From Sphaerisporangium album (GTDB taxonomy: Bacteria; Actinomycetota; Actinomycetes; Streptosporangiales; Streptosporangiaceae): a stretch of DNA of 64,000 nucleotides. Position 1 is the first letter of the stretch, and the number at the start of each line of letters is the position of its first letter. The notes beneath the pieces are model-generated. The model was not told the origin of the DNA and made no database searches. It saw only the letters and a list, made by a program, of their open reading frames with translations. Below are positions 1-8,614 of the stretch, one piece after another. The DNA lies in contig NZ_QOIL01000004.1 of the NCBI RefSeq assembly GCF_003323745.1, positions 441,670-505,669 of the forward strand. Direction: 5' to 3'. The position numbers were made by a program, and so were the translations under genes.

Positions 1-2
1 TC

Positions 3-593
3 GCCGGCGTGCCGGTGCTCGTGGTGCTCTGCGTCCTGCCTATCGCGAGCTGCGCCCCCGGATCGGACGCCGGTGGACCCCTCGCCGTCGCCGCCGAGGC
101 GCCGTCCCGGACGACGGGTCCGCTCGCGGACGGCAGGCCCGGGGACGGCACGCGCACGGCCAACGCCACCGACGTCGCCTGGCTCCAGCTCGCCATCTCG
201 ATGACCGGCCAGGCGCTTCGCCTGCTCGGCTCCGTGCGGGATCGGACGTCCGATCCGGCGCTCATCCGGGCGGCGGCACGGATGAGCGAAGCCCACCGCG
301 CGCAACTCGGGCGCCTGCGCGAGCTGCTGCGCGCGACCGGCGTGCCGGAGAGCGACGAGCACGAAGGTCACGACATCCCGGGCGTCGTCACGGCCGACGA
401 CCTCGCCGTTCTCGGCCGGGCCCAGGGGCCCGCGTTCGACCGGCTCTTCGCGCGGCACATCGGCGAGTACCTCCGGCAGTCGGTCCTGGTCGCGGCCGGC
501 GAGCGCACGTCCGGTGCCGACCCCGAGATCAAGATCTTCGCTGCGGCCCTGTCGAGGGCCCGCACCGCGGACCTCGCCCAGCTCCCCTCGTGA
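3..593 (+). CDS. Degenerate DUF305-family lipoprotein (5' partial)
   Basis: The N-terminus is a hydrophobic export segment ending in a lipobox-like IASC, so the mature protein is probably a lipid-anchored extracellular protein. There is no basic n-region before the hydrophobic stretch and the frame is open to the left edge, so the true start is probably outside the window (a GTG lies at 9). The body has the two helical repeats of DUF305 proteins. Known DUF305 members carry a paired-histidine metal motif in each repeat (MIPHH type). Here the equivalent stretches read AISMTGQAL and FARHIGEYL, so the paired histidines are lost. The stop overlaps the GTG start of the next gene, suggesting co-transcription with a membrane flavocytochrome. 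Function is unknown; family assignment is moderate. Confidence 0.6.
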   Translation, partial: AGVPVLVVLCVLPIASCAPGSDAGGPLAVAAEAPSRTTGPLADGRPGDGTRTANATDVAWLQLAISMTGQALRLLGSVRDRTSDPALIRAAARMSEAHRAQLGRLRELLRATGVPESDEHEGHDIPGVVTADDLAVLGRAQGPAFDRLFARHIGEYLRQSVLVAAGERTSGADPEIKIFAAALSRARTADLAQLPS

Positions 594-2170
594 CGTCCTC
601 GGCCCATGACCGCCGCGCGACTACGGCGGGCACCATGACCAATGCGCGGCACCCCCGCCCCACCGACGGGGACTATGCCATGACGGCGCTGATCAACGGC
701 GGGGACCACGCCATGACGACAGCCCGGAATCCCCGGAGCGGCGACGGTGACCGGGCCGGGAGCCCACGCCGGCGTTCCCGCGTCGGAGCCGCCACACCTC
801 GGCGCTCCCGCCCGCCCGTCCCCGCTCGGCCCGCATGGGTGCCCCTCCGCCGCCCCGCGCCGCAGGCGAGCCCGGCGCTGGTGCTGCCGCTCGTCTTCGC
901 CGGGGCCGCCGTCGTGACGCTGGGCTGCTGGGCCGGGCCGGCCTCGACGACGGGCGTGGCCGGGTGGCTCGCCTGGGCGGGACGGCTCACCGGCCTGCTC
1001 GCCGGGTACGCCTGCGCCGTCCTGCTCGGCCTGATGGCACGCGTCCCGGCCCTGGACCGCGGGGTGGGCGCCGACCGCCTGGCCCGCTGGCACGCGGCCG
1101 GCGGCCGGCTCACCCTCGGCCTGGCGGCCGTCCACATGCTGTTCGCCACGGCCGCCCACGTCGCCCGGTCGGGCGCGGGGGTGCTGGAGGGGACGCTCGG
1201 GCTGATTCTGCACGGCCCGGCGATCCTCGCCGCGACCGCCGGTCTGGCGATCCTGACGGCCGTCGGCGTGGTCTCGGCGCGGGCGGTGCGGCGCAGGATG
1301 CGCTACGAGACCTGGCACTACCTGCACTTCCTCACCTACGGCGCGGTCTACCTGGCGTTCGCCCACCAGCTCACCGGCCCGGACTTCTCCGGGGATCCGG
1401 TCACGACGACCTTCTGGCAGGCCCTGTACGCCGGCGTCGCCGCCGCGCTCGCCTGGTACCGCTTCCTCACGCCCGTCCGGCGCGCCCTGCGCCACCGGCT
1501 GCGCGTGGCGGGCGTCCGCCTGGAGTCGCCCACCGTGGTGTCGGTGTACGTGACCGGCCGGCGGCTCGACGAGCTGGGCGCCGAGCCGGGGCAGTTCTTC
1601 CGCTGGCGGTTCCTCGCTCCCGGCATGTGGTGGAGCGCCAACCCGTACTCGCTGTCCGCGCCGGCCAACCCCCGCTTCCTCCGCATCACGGTCAAGGCGG
1701 TCGGGGACCACAGCCGCGCGCTGGCCCGGCTGCGCCCCGGCGTCCGCGTCTGGGCCGAGGGACCGTACGGCGCCCTCACCGCCGCGCGCCGCCGCGGGCC
1801 GCGGGTGCTGCTGATCGGCGGGGGAGTGGGCATCAGCCCGCTGCGCACGCTCTTCGAGACGCTGCCCGGCGAGGTGACGCTGGTCTACATGGCCCGCCGG
1901 GACGAGGAGCTGGTGCTGCGCGACGAGCTGGACGCCATCGCCGCCGCGCGCGGCGCCACCGTGCACTACACGGTGGACGACCTGACCGCGACGACCACCG
2001 GCCACACCGTGCCGCTGACCGGGCGCTCCCTGCGGACGTTGATCCCGGGACTGGCCGACCACGACGTCTACCTGTGCGGACCGGAGGGGATGACTGCGGC
2101 GGCCCGGCACGCGCTGCGCCGCGCGGGCGTGCCGAGCCGGCGCGTCCACCTCGAACGCTTCGACTTCTGA
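590..2170 (+). CDS. Ferric-reductase-like transmembrane flavocytochrome
   Basis: About 526 aa. An Arg/Pro-rich cytoplasmic tail of roughly 90 residues is followed by a ferric-reductase-like membrane domain with several helices. Candidate haem histidines lie in AAVHMLFATAAH and in WHYLHF...AHQ. The C-terminal half is a ferredoxin-NADP reductase-type module: FAD-binding NPYSLSAP, a GGGVGISPLR nucleotide loop, and CGPEGM near the end before the terminal ERFDF. It should move electrons from cytoplasmic NAD(P)H through FAD and haem across the membrane to a metal or other acceptor. The GTG start overlaps the preceding stop by four bases; an ATG at 635 is an alternative start. Acceptor and physiological role are not readable. 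Family assignment is strong. Confidence 0.85.
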   Translation: MTSSAHDRRATTAGTMTNARHPRPTDGDYAMTALINGGDHAMTTARNPRSGDGDRAGSPRRRSRVGAATPRRSRPPVPARPAWVPLRRPAPQASPALVLPLVFAGAAVVTLGCWAGPASTTGVAGWLAWAGRLTGLLAGYACAVLLGLMARVPALDRGVGADRLARWHAAGGRLTLGLAAVHMLFATAAHVARSGAGVLEGTLGLILHGPAILAATAGLAILTAVGVVSARAVRRRMRYETWHYLHFLTYGAVYLAFAHQLTGPDFSGDPVTTTFWQALYAGVAAALAWYRFLTPVRRALRHRLRVAGVRLESPTVVSVYVTGRRLDELGAEPGQFFRWRFLAPGMWWSANPYSLSAPANPRFLRITVKAVGDHSRALARLRPGVRVWAEGPYGALTAARRRGPRVLLIGGGVGISPLRTLFETLPGEVTLVYMARRDEELVLRDELDAIAAARGATVHYTVDDLTATTTGHTVPLTGRSLRTLIPGLADHDVYLCGPEGMTAAARHALRRAGVPSRRVHLERFDF

Positions 2171-2245
2171 GCGGTCCGGGGCCTGATCGCGTCCCCGTCG
2201 ACCGAAGCCCCGAGCCGCGCGTTTCGTAGCAGAGCGGCCGCGTGG

Positions 2246-3475
2246 TCAGGAGCCCTGGGGCTCGGGGGACATCATGAGAAGGCCGAGGCACATCTCGTCG
2301 CTGGTGCCCTCGCCCCACACGACGTACCTCGGCGGCAGGCCCCGCAGAGCGGGGAGCCGCTCGCGCAGGCCCGCGTCGTGGGTGCAGGTGACGCGGAGGA
2401 CGTCGCCGGACCTGACGGTCACCGGCTCGGAGAACGGGCGGATCGCCTGGTCGTCGAAGTCGTAGGACGGGACGTCGAGCAGTGTCCTCGCCTTCGGCGT
2501 GCCGGGGTTCATCTCGATCTTGATGGAGCGGCCGAGCAGGTGCATGTGCCCGGCGGCGGCGTAGACGGTCGCCTTGACGGGGAACTTCGTGTCGCAGTGC
2601 TGGGTGACCCCCGGGGCGATGGGCTTGCCGTCGTTGCAGTACTGCTCCAGCTCCTTGACGGTCTGGCCCGCGTGCGTCCCGAAGCGCTGGACGACGTCCT
2701 TGACGGCGGCGTCGCGGTCGCAGAGCGGGCCGGACTCCTGCGCGGTGCAGGGGAGCTCGATCGGCGCGGGAAGCTGGGCGGTCCTCAGCGGCTTGAGGGC
2801 GGTCTCGCCGTCGGCGAGCCGCAGCCGCATGCTCGACTGGTCGGTCTCGGCAGGTTTGCCCTGCGAGGCGAGCAGGTTGTAGTGGATCTGCATGATGAGC
2901 TTGCTGCCGGGCGGCATCGGGTAGCCGACCTTCTCGGTGAGCAGGGTCTCGTTCGCGCCGGGCGCCCAGTGGCCGACCCAGGCGCTGCCGTCCACCCCGG
3001 CGTCGCCGAAGCACGTCCACCCCTCGCCGGGTGTCTTGGCGTCGAGGTCCTGGGCCGCCTTCACCTTGTCGGGGTCCAGGCGGAAGATGATCGCGTGGTG
3101 GACGAGCGCGCTGTTCTGCGGCATGAACTGGCTGCCGGTCAAGAAAGCGCTCCGGGTGATGCCGGGGTCGACGATGAAGCAGCGGTACTCGTCGGTTCCC
3201 CCCGACGGGGCGGCCGGCTGGTACGGCTCGGCCAGTTTCACGTTGACGAAGCGCTCGGACGCCCGCAGCGGGGCCGCGGGCGGCGCGCTGAACGTCCCGC
3301 CGTGACCGCCGTGGGGGCCGGCGGACGGCGTCCGCGTCCCCGCGACGGCCGCGTCGCCCTGGGCCCCCGTGGTCGCCGAGTCGTTTCCTTTCGCGCATGA
3401 CGCGACGAGAAGTGTGCCGGCGAGGGCGAGGGCCACCCCGCCGAGCCATCGCGCCGGCCGGACCGCGTCGTTCAT
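2246..3475 (-). CDS. PHM/DBM-fold copper type II ascorbate-dependent monooxygenase-like lipoprotein
   Basis: 409 aa from an ATG preceded by an ideal AGGAGG eight bases upstream. A signal peptide ends in lipobox VASC (Cys27), so the protein is probably anchored outside the cell. It carries every copper ligand class of peptidylglycine alpha-hydroxylating and dopamine beta-monooxygenases. A His pair (LVHH, residues 126-127) and a later His (MQIHYN, H198) match the CuH site. HxH (GHMHLLG, H310/H312) and a Met (SDEMCLG, M395) match CuM. Spacing between ligands is similar to the eukaryotic enzymes. Known family members hydroxylate C-H bonds using ascorbate and O2; the substrate here is unknown. It is transcribed convergently with the flavocytochrome, which might supply electrons (inference). 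Confidence 0.78.
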   Translation of the reverse strand: MNDAVRPARWLGGVALALAGTLLVASCAKGNDSATTGAQGDAAVAGTRTPSAGPHGGHGGTFSAPPAAPLRASERFVNVKLAEPYQPAAPSGGTDEYRCFIVDPGITRSAFLTGSQFMPQNSALVHHAIIFRLDPDKVKAAQDLDAKTPGEGWTCFGDAGVDGSAWVGHWAPGANETLLTEKVGYPMPPGSKLIMQIHYNLLASQGKPAETDQSSMRLRLADGETALKPLRTAQLPAPIELPCTAQESGPLCDRDAAVKDVVQRFGTHAGQTVKELEQYCNDGKPIAPGVTQHCDTKFPVKATVYAAAGHMHLLGRSIKIEMNPGTPKARTLLDVPSYDFDDQAIRPFSEPVTVRSGDVLRVTCTHDAGLRERLPALRGLPPRYVVWGEGTSDEMCLGLLMMSPEPQGS

Positions 3476-3692
3476 ACCGCCTCCTGCTCTCCCCGTGGAG
3501 CCTCTGGTGTTCTGGCGTGCGCCTGGGAACGGCTCCCGCCGACCCGCTTCCAGCCTTCTCCCTCGCGGGATGTCCCGGCATCCGACCTGAGGCCGAAGCC
3601 GCTCATCCGCTGGGGTGAGGGGTTTTCGCGACTTTGGAGGCCAGGGTCGTAGACGAATCGGCTTATCCGGCCCTATATGCACTCGGCGGGCG

Positions 3693-6020
3693 TTATCTCC
3701 GAAGCCGGGCCAGCATGGGCGGCAGCGCGTTCTCGTGCACGACGGTCAGCCGCCGCGTGGCACGCGTGATCGCCACGTACAGGTCCTGACCCCCCTTGGG
3801 CCCCTGGGCCAGGATCTCGTCCGGCGCCAGGACGATCACCCCGTCGAACTCCAGCCCCTTGGACTGCGTGACGGTCAGCACCACCGACGGCGAGTCCAGG
3901 GCCTCGGCCGTCAGCGCGGACGCCGAGCCGGGCAGCAGAGCCGCGATCTCGCCGTGCCGGGCGTCGGGCGTCAGCACGGCCAGGCGGCCCTCGCCGAGCC
4001 CGGTGATCTCCTCCAGCTCCGACCGCACCAGCGCGGGCAGCACGGTGGCGAGGTCGGCGCGGTCGGCGCGCACCGCGCGGGGCGGGGCCTCCCCGTCGCG
4101 CACGGAGACGGGGGGCCGCTGCGAGGGGTCGACGGCCTTGAGCACGTCGGCGGCGACCTCCATGATCTCGGCCGGGGTGCGGTAGTTGACGAGCAGCCGC
4201 GCCTCGCGCCAGCGGCCCTTCACGTACGGGTCGAGCATCTCGGCCCAGGACCGCGCGCCCGCCGCCGAGCCGGTCTGGGCGACGTCGCCCACCACGGTCA
4301 GCGAACGCGTCGGGATGCGGCGCATGACCGTCCGCCACGCCATGGCCGACAGCTCCTGCGCCTCGTCCACGATGACGTGCCCGTACACCCACTCGCGGTC
4401 GGCCGCCGCCCGCTCGGCGGTGGTCGGGGCCGGCCCGCCGGACGGGGTGCGCTCGGCGAGCGCGCGGGCGTCCATCATCTCGGTCAGCTCGTTGATCTCC
4501 AGCACGCCGCGCGCGTACGAGCGCTCCTCCCGCCGCCTGCGCAGGGCCTCGCGCTCGGCGGCCCTCGCGGCGGAGTCGTCCTCGCCGAGCAGTTCGGCGG
4601 CCTCGTCCAGCAGCGGGACGTCGCCCGTCGTCCACGGCGAGCCGGGCGGCCGGAGCAGAGCCCCCTGCTGCTCGGGTGTGAGCAGCACCTCGCCGCCGGG
4701 GCCGTACGACGCGGCGCGCAGCCGGTCGGCGTCGGACAGCAGCTCGGCGACCAGCCGCTCCGGCGTGAGCAGCGGCCACAGCGCGTCCAGCGCCTCGCGC
4801 ACCTCGGCCGTCCGCCACAACGCCTGCCGCGCGTACCGCAGGTCCTCCTCGTCCATCGGCCGGTCGAGTTGCCGGGCCTCGTCGAGGGCCAGCGCGGTCA
4901 GCGCCGAGTCGACGAACAGCTTGCGCGCGACGTTGTGCGGGTTGCGCACGGCCTGGGCCCGGTCGCGTGCACGCGCGCACGTGGCGTGGTCGACGCGCAG
5001 CGTCATCCGCTCGACCACGACCTCGACGCCGCCGCGCACGGACGTCTTCACCGGGACCGCGACCTCCAGATCGCCGTCCGGGACGCGCCGGCGGTCGCGC
5101 ACGGCGGCCGCGATCACCTCGGCCATGCGCGTGTCGCCTTTGACGACCTCGGCCTCGGGGGTGTCCCGGGCGGTGGCCCGCACGCCGGGGTACAGCTCGC
5201 CCACGGTGGTCAGCACGACGTCGGTCTCGCCGAGCGAGGGCAGCACCTGCCCGATGTAGCGCAGGAACAGGGTGTTCGGGCCGATGACCAGGACGCCCCT
5301 GCGCTCCAGCGTGTCGCGGTGCGCGTACAGCAGGTAGGCCGCCCGGTGCAGCGCGGCGACGGTCTTCCCCGTGCCCGGCGCGCCCTGGACGACGAGCGCC
5401 CCGGGCAGCCCCGAGCGGATGACCTGGTCCTGCTCGGTCTGGATGGTCGCCACCACGTCGCCCATGCGCCCGGTGCGCCCGCGGCGCAGCGCCGCCATGA
5501 GCGCGGCCTCGCCGACCAGCGCGCGGCGGTCGGGCTCGCTCATGCGGCCGAGGTCGAACACCTCGTCGTCGATGCGCACGACCGTACGGCCCCGGGTGTG
5601 CAGGTGACGGCGGCGCACCAGCGGGCCGGGGTCGCTGGGCGTCGCCGTGTAGAACGGGCGGGCGGCCGGGGTCCGCCAGTCGACCAGCACCAGCTCGTCG
5701 CGCTCGTCGCGCAGGCCGGCCCGGCCGATGTAGTAGGTCTCGCCCTCGTCGTCGTCCAGCCTGCCGAAGCACAGCCCGCGCTCGATCGACGAGAGCCGCG
5801 CGACCCGCCGGGCGTACTCCCCGGCCGAGACGTCGCGTTCGACCCGCGCCTGGCGCGTGCCCCCCTGAGCGCCGCGCCCGTGCTCGGCGCGCAGGGCCGC
5901 TTCGGCGCGCTCGCGCACCACGTCCAGGCGGTCGTACAGCATGGTCACATAGGACTGCTCGGCGCGCAGGGCTTCGGCGCGGGCGGAGTCGCGGGTGGAT
6001 TCGGATGCACGATGCTCCAT
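3693..6020 (-). CDS. helD: HelD-type RNA polymerase-associated ATPase/helicase
   Basis: 775 aa, superfamily 1 helicase architecture. Residues about 10-50 form a charged, coiled-coil-like N-terminus. QTEQDQVIR is a Q-motif and GAPGTGKT (213-220) is Walker A. VIVDEAQELS is the DEAD-like motif, followed by GDVAQTG, the TVTQSKGLEFDGV motif, and VAITRATRRL near the C-terminus. This order and the N-terminal helical arm match actinobacterial HelD, which wedges into RNA polymerase and removes it from DNA. Some HelD/HelR proteins protect polymerase from rifamycins. The ATG is preceded by AAGGAG about 12 bases upstream. I saw no clear rifamycin-associated element in the 150 bases before it, so a resistance role is only a possibility. 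UvrD/Rep-type repair helicase is a less likely alternative. Confidence 0.85.
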   Translation of the reverse strand: MEHRASESTRDSARAEALRAEQSYVTMLYDRLDVVRERAEAALRAEHGRGAQGGTRQARVERDVSAGEYARRVARLSSIERGLCFGRLDDDEGETYYIGRAGLRDERDELVLVDWRTPAARPFYTATPSDPGPLVRRRHLHTRGRTVVRIDDEVFDLGRMSEPDRRALVGEAALMAALRRGRTGRMGDVVATIQTEQDQVIRSGLPGALVVQGAPGTGKTVAALHRAAYLLYAHRDTLERRGVLVIGPNTLFLRYIGQVLPSLGETDVVLTTVGELYPGVRATARDTPEAEVVKGDTRMAEVIAAAVRDRRRVPDGDLEVAVPVKTSVRGGVEVVVERMTLRVDHATCARARDRAQAVRNPHNVARKLFVDSALTALALDEARQLDRPMDEEDLRYARQALWRTAEVREALDALWPLLTPERLVAELLSDADRLRAASYGPGGEVLLTPEQQGALLRPPGSPWTTGDVPLLDEAAELLGEDDSAARAAEREALRRRREERSYARGVLEINELTEMMDARALAERTPSGGPAPTTAERAAADREWVYGHVIVDEAQELSAMAWRTVMRRIPTRSLTVVGDVAQTGSAAGARSWAEMLDPYVKGRWREARLLVNYRTPAEIMEVAADVLKAVDPSQRPPVSVRDGEAPPRAVRADRADLATVLPALVRSELEEITGLGEGRLAVLTPDARHGEIAALLPGSASALTAEALDSPSVVLTVTQSKGLEFDGVIVLAPDEILAQGPKGGQDLYVAITRATRRLTVVHENALPPMLARLRR

Positions 6021-6168
6021 CGGTGTGGTATACTCCTTACGGGCAGGGTGTGCGGCTTGGTCGAAGCATGCCTAAACATGAGAGCGTAACAGCTCCGCCT
6101 CTTCGTGCGCAGCCGTACGCGGCCTTCGGCCGTACGGGCCCTGAGCGCCCACACGCGATGATCGAACT

Positions 6169-6540
6169 TCAGGCGGCCTCCACGACCGCCACCGCCTCCT
6201 CGCATGTCGCGTAGGTCTCGAAGTGATGGTCGAGGTTAGTGATCGCCAGCAGCCTTGAGATCATGCCCGGCCCCACGACCAGAGCCAGCCTGCCCCCCGC
6301 CTCGCGCACCCTGTTCAGCGTGCTCACCAGCAGGCCGAGGCCGAGTGAGTCGCAGAACGCCGCCCTGCCGAGGTCGAGCACGAGGCAGGGCGGCCGCCGG
6401 GCCTTCAGTGCGAGGTCCAGAGTGGCGCGCAGCCGCGGGACCGCGTACATGTCCAGTTCGCCGGCGATCTCCACGACCGTGCACGCCCCCACGTGCCTCT
6501 GCTGGATCTCCAGTCCTGTCTCGCGCGCCGGATACACCAT
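6169..6540 (-). CDS. STAS-domain anti-sigma factor antagonist
   Basis: About 123 aa, a single STAS domain of the SpoIIAA/RsbV type. The hallmark phosphorylatable serine lies in AFCDSLGLG, after the beta-strand LVLDLGRA. In this family the unphosphorylated protein binds an anti-sigma kinase and frees a sigma factor, and phosphorylation reverses this. Start chosen at ATG with GGAGGTGA 4-10 bases upstream; an upstream in-frame Met has no such site. No anti-sigma kinase gene is adjacent, so its partner lies elsewhere. A hairpin with CCGTACG arms near 6112-6136 follows the stop and may terminate transcription. The family call is secure; the sigma factor it controls is unknown. Confidence 0.88.
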   Translation of the reverse strand: MVYPARETGLEIQQRHVGACTVVEIAGELDMYAVPRLRATLDLALKARRPPCLVLDLGRAAFCDSLGLGLLVSTLNRVREAGGRLALVVGPGMISRLLAITNLDHHFETYATCEEAVAVVEAA

Positions 6541-6643
6541 GTCGTCACCTCCGTTGCACACTCGTTACCCTGAGGAAAAGGCAATAAGCCCGCAAAGCCA
6601 AATAAGTGGGCGGTCCAGGTGATGCCATCGCGGATGATTGCCC

Positions 6644-6672
6644 TTCATCGTGCGGGTCGCCGGTTACATAAT
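6644..6672 (+). promoter_or_regulatory. Putative promoter for a leaderless glycosyltransferase transcript
   Basis: CATAAT at 6667-6672 lies eight bases before the ATG of the glycosyltransferase, with a weak TTCATC 17 bases further upstream. There is no Shine-Dalgarno sequence before the ATG. A transcript starting at or next to the ATG would explain this. Read directly, but not tested. Confidence 0.4.
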
Positions 6673-6680
6673 GAATCACA

Positions 6681-8513
6681 ATGAAGACGGAAAGTAACCG
6701 GCCTGTCGACGTGAGCATCGTCGTGCCCGTCCACAACTGCCGCCCCTATCTCGACCGGTGCCTCACCTCGCTGCTGGAGCAGTCGGTCAGCAAGGAGATC
6801 GTCGTCGTGGACGACGGCTCGACCGACGGCAGCCGCGACCTCCTGGCCGACTATGCAGCGAAATATCCGGAAATACGGCTGTACTTTCAGCCGGCCTCCG
6901 GGGGAGCCGCCCGCCCGAGGAACCGCGCCATCGCCCACTCCAGCGGCCGCTACGTCTTCTTCTGCGACGCCGACGACCACCTCGGCCCCGAGGCGCTGCC
7001 CCGCATGCTCGCCATGGCCGACCGCAACGGCTCCGACATCGTCCTCGGCAAGATGGTCGGCCACGGCCGCAAGGTGCCCACCGCGATCTTCCGCGAGAAC
7101 CGCGACCGCGCCCCCCTCGGCGAGACCACCGTCTACAACGTCCTCACCTGCTTCAAGCTCTTCCGCCGCGAGCTGCTGATCCGTCACGAGATCCGCTTCG
7201 ACGAGTCGCTGCGCGTGGGCGAGGACATCGTCTTCTCCGTCCACGCCTACTGCCACGCCCGGACGATCTCGGTGGTCGCCGACCACGACTGCTACCACCT
7301 CGTCGCCCGCCCGGACGGCACCAGCGTCATGCAGCAGCCGGGCAGCCGCGACCCGCTGGCCTGGCTGCGCATGATCCGCACGCCCATCGAGCTGATGACC
7401 CGCCACATCCCGGCCGGGCCGCTGCGCGACCACCTGCTGCGGCGGCACTTCCGCTTCGACATCCTCGCCCAGCTCGGCGCCCCGCTGCTGTCCCTGGACC
7501 CCTACGGGCGTCGCGCCGCCATCGGCGAGGTCGCCGAGATGTGCGCCACCTGGCTCACCGACGGCGTCGTCGAGCGCCTGCGGCCGATCGACCGCCTGCG
7601 CGTCGCCACGCTGGGGGACGCCGACCGCCTCGTCCGCATCGCCCGCGTCGAGACGGCCGGGCTGCGCCACCACCTGACCGCCCTGGCCTGGGCGGGCGAC
7701 CGGCTGGAGGTCACGGGCCGCGCCTTCCTCACCGACTCCTGGAACGGCGTCGCCGTCGGCCTCCTGCTGCGCGAGCGGTTCACCTCGGCCGAGCGCCGCG
7801 TCCCGGTGACCTCCGCGGCCGACGTCTTCGCCGGCGGCATCGAGGTCTCGCGCCTCCCGCCCGGGGTGTGGGACGTGTACGTCGTGGTGGCCTGCGAGGG
7901 CGTGCGCCGGGTGGCGAGGTTCGGCGCCCGCCGCGAGCCCGGCGTCGACCGTCCCGCCGCGCGCCTGGTGACCGCCGTCGCCGCGCCGTACTTCACCCGG
8001 CCGTACGGCAACCTCAGCATCGACGTCGGCGGTCACGTGGTGACGGTGCCCGCCTCGGCGCGGCTCGCGCGCCTCACCTGGGGAGGCAAGGGCGTGCTGA
8101 CCGTCGAGGGGACGGTCAGCGTGGGCGGCGGCTGCCCTGCGGCGCGGTGCGTGCGCCATGTGGTGTGGCGCGAGCGGGCCTCGGGCAACGAGCGCAGGGC
8201 CCCCGCGTCGGCCGTGGGCGAGGAGGCGTTCACCGCGACGGCGACGCTCGACGCCCCGGGCGTCTGGGAGGCGGACCTGGAGCTGAACCTCGGCGGCCCT
8301 TTGGTGCGGTACCCGGTGCAGGTCGGCGAGGCCGAGCCTGGCAGGCTGGGCGCGGGCGCGGTGTGGTGGCGCGGCAGGCGGCGCTGGACGGCGCGGCCGC
8401 GCGCGTCGAAGGTGCGGCGCCGGCTCGTCGTGACCGTGCTCGCCACGGGCCCGAGGGCCGTGGTGCGCCGCTCCATGCGCATGGGGCGCCGCACCTCGCG
8501 CATGGAGCGCTGA
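6681..8513 (+). CDS. Family 2 glycosyltransferase with C-terminal accessory domain
   Basis: 610 aa. Residues about 10-230 form a GT-A family 2 domain. VSIVVPVHN opens the Rossmann-like fold and VDDGSTDGS (43-51) binds nucleotide. DADD (96-99) is the metal-binding DxD motif, and GEDIVFS holds the likely catalytic acid. The remaining ~370 residues are mostly beta-rich, with an Arg-rich tail, and resemble the accessory half of wall-polymer (teichoic-acid-like) glycosyltransferases. No export signal or membrane helix is clear, so it likely acts at the cytoplasmic membrane face on a cell-wall glycopolymer or other acceptor (inference). It stands alone, with no polysaccharide genes adjacent. No ribosome-binding site is visible. 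Donor and acceptor are unknown. Confidence 0.85.
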   Translation: MKTESNRPVDVSIVVPVHNCRPYLDRCLTSLLEQSVSKEIVVVDDGSTDGSRDLLADYAAKYPEIRLYFQPASGGAARPRNRAIAHSSGRYVFFCDADDHLGPEALPRMLAMADRNGSDIVLGKMVGHGRKVPTAIFRENRDRAPLGETTVYNVLTCFKLFRRELLIRHEIRFDESLRVGEDIVFSVHAYCHARTISVVADHDCYHLVARPDGTSVMQQPGSRDPLAWLRMIRTPIELMTRHIPAGPLRDHLLRRHFRFDILAQLGAPLLSLDPYGRRAAIGEVAEMCATWLTDGVVERLRPIDRLRVATLGDADRLVRIARVETAGLRHHLTALAWAGDRLEVTGRAFLTDSWNGVAVGLLLRERFTSAERRVPVTSAADVFAGGIEVSRLPPGVWDVYVVVACEGVRRVARFGARREPGVDRPAARLVTAVAAPYFTRPYGNLSIDVGGHVVTVPASARLARLTWGGKGVLTVEGTVSVGGGCPAARCVRHVVWRERASGNERRAPASAVGEEAFTATATLDAPGVWEADLELNLGGPLVRYPVQVGEAEPGRLGAGAVWWRGRRRWTARPRASKVRRRLVVTVLATGPRAVVRRSMRMGRRTSRMER

Positions 8514-8553
8514 CGTCACACGATGTTCACGGCGAATCCTTAATGCCATAGCT

Positions 8554-8583
8554 TTGCAATTACAACTCACAGGCATAGAGTTG
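8554..8583 (+). promoter_or_regulatory. Promoter/operator candidate for the cbiMQO transporter
   Basis: TTGCAA at 8554-8559 and TAGAGT at 8576-8581 are spaced 16 bases apart like -35/-10 elements in an otherwise AT-rich patch. A perfect inverted repeat, CAACTC (8563-8568) and GAGTTG (8578-8583), overlaps this region and would suit a repressor. TTGCAA also resembles one half of known Nur/Fur-type boxes, but the second half is not a clear match. Confidence 0.4.
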
Positions 8584-8614
8584 AGGCGATCCACACCATC
8601 GTCGGAGGCTCGAC

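Noticed and set aside
368-2149. A 593-codon minus-strand frame opposite the flavocytochrome
   Set aside because: Composition is Arg/Gly/His/Gln-rich as expected from antisense reading, with no domain; the plus strand has clear FAD and NAD motifs.
3615-6089. An 824-codon plus-strand frame opposite the helD gene
   Set aside because: It is an antisense by-product of GC-rich codon bias; no family motifs, while the minus strand shows a full helicase motif set.
8514-8614. Cobalamin riboswitch before cbiM
   Set aside because: The gap is only about 100 bases, too short for the riboswitch, and no B12-box-like sequence was seen.
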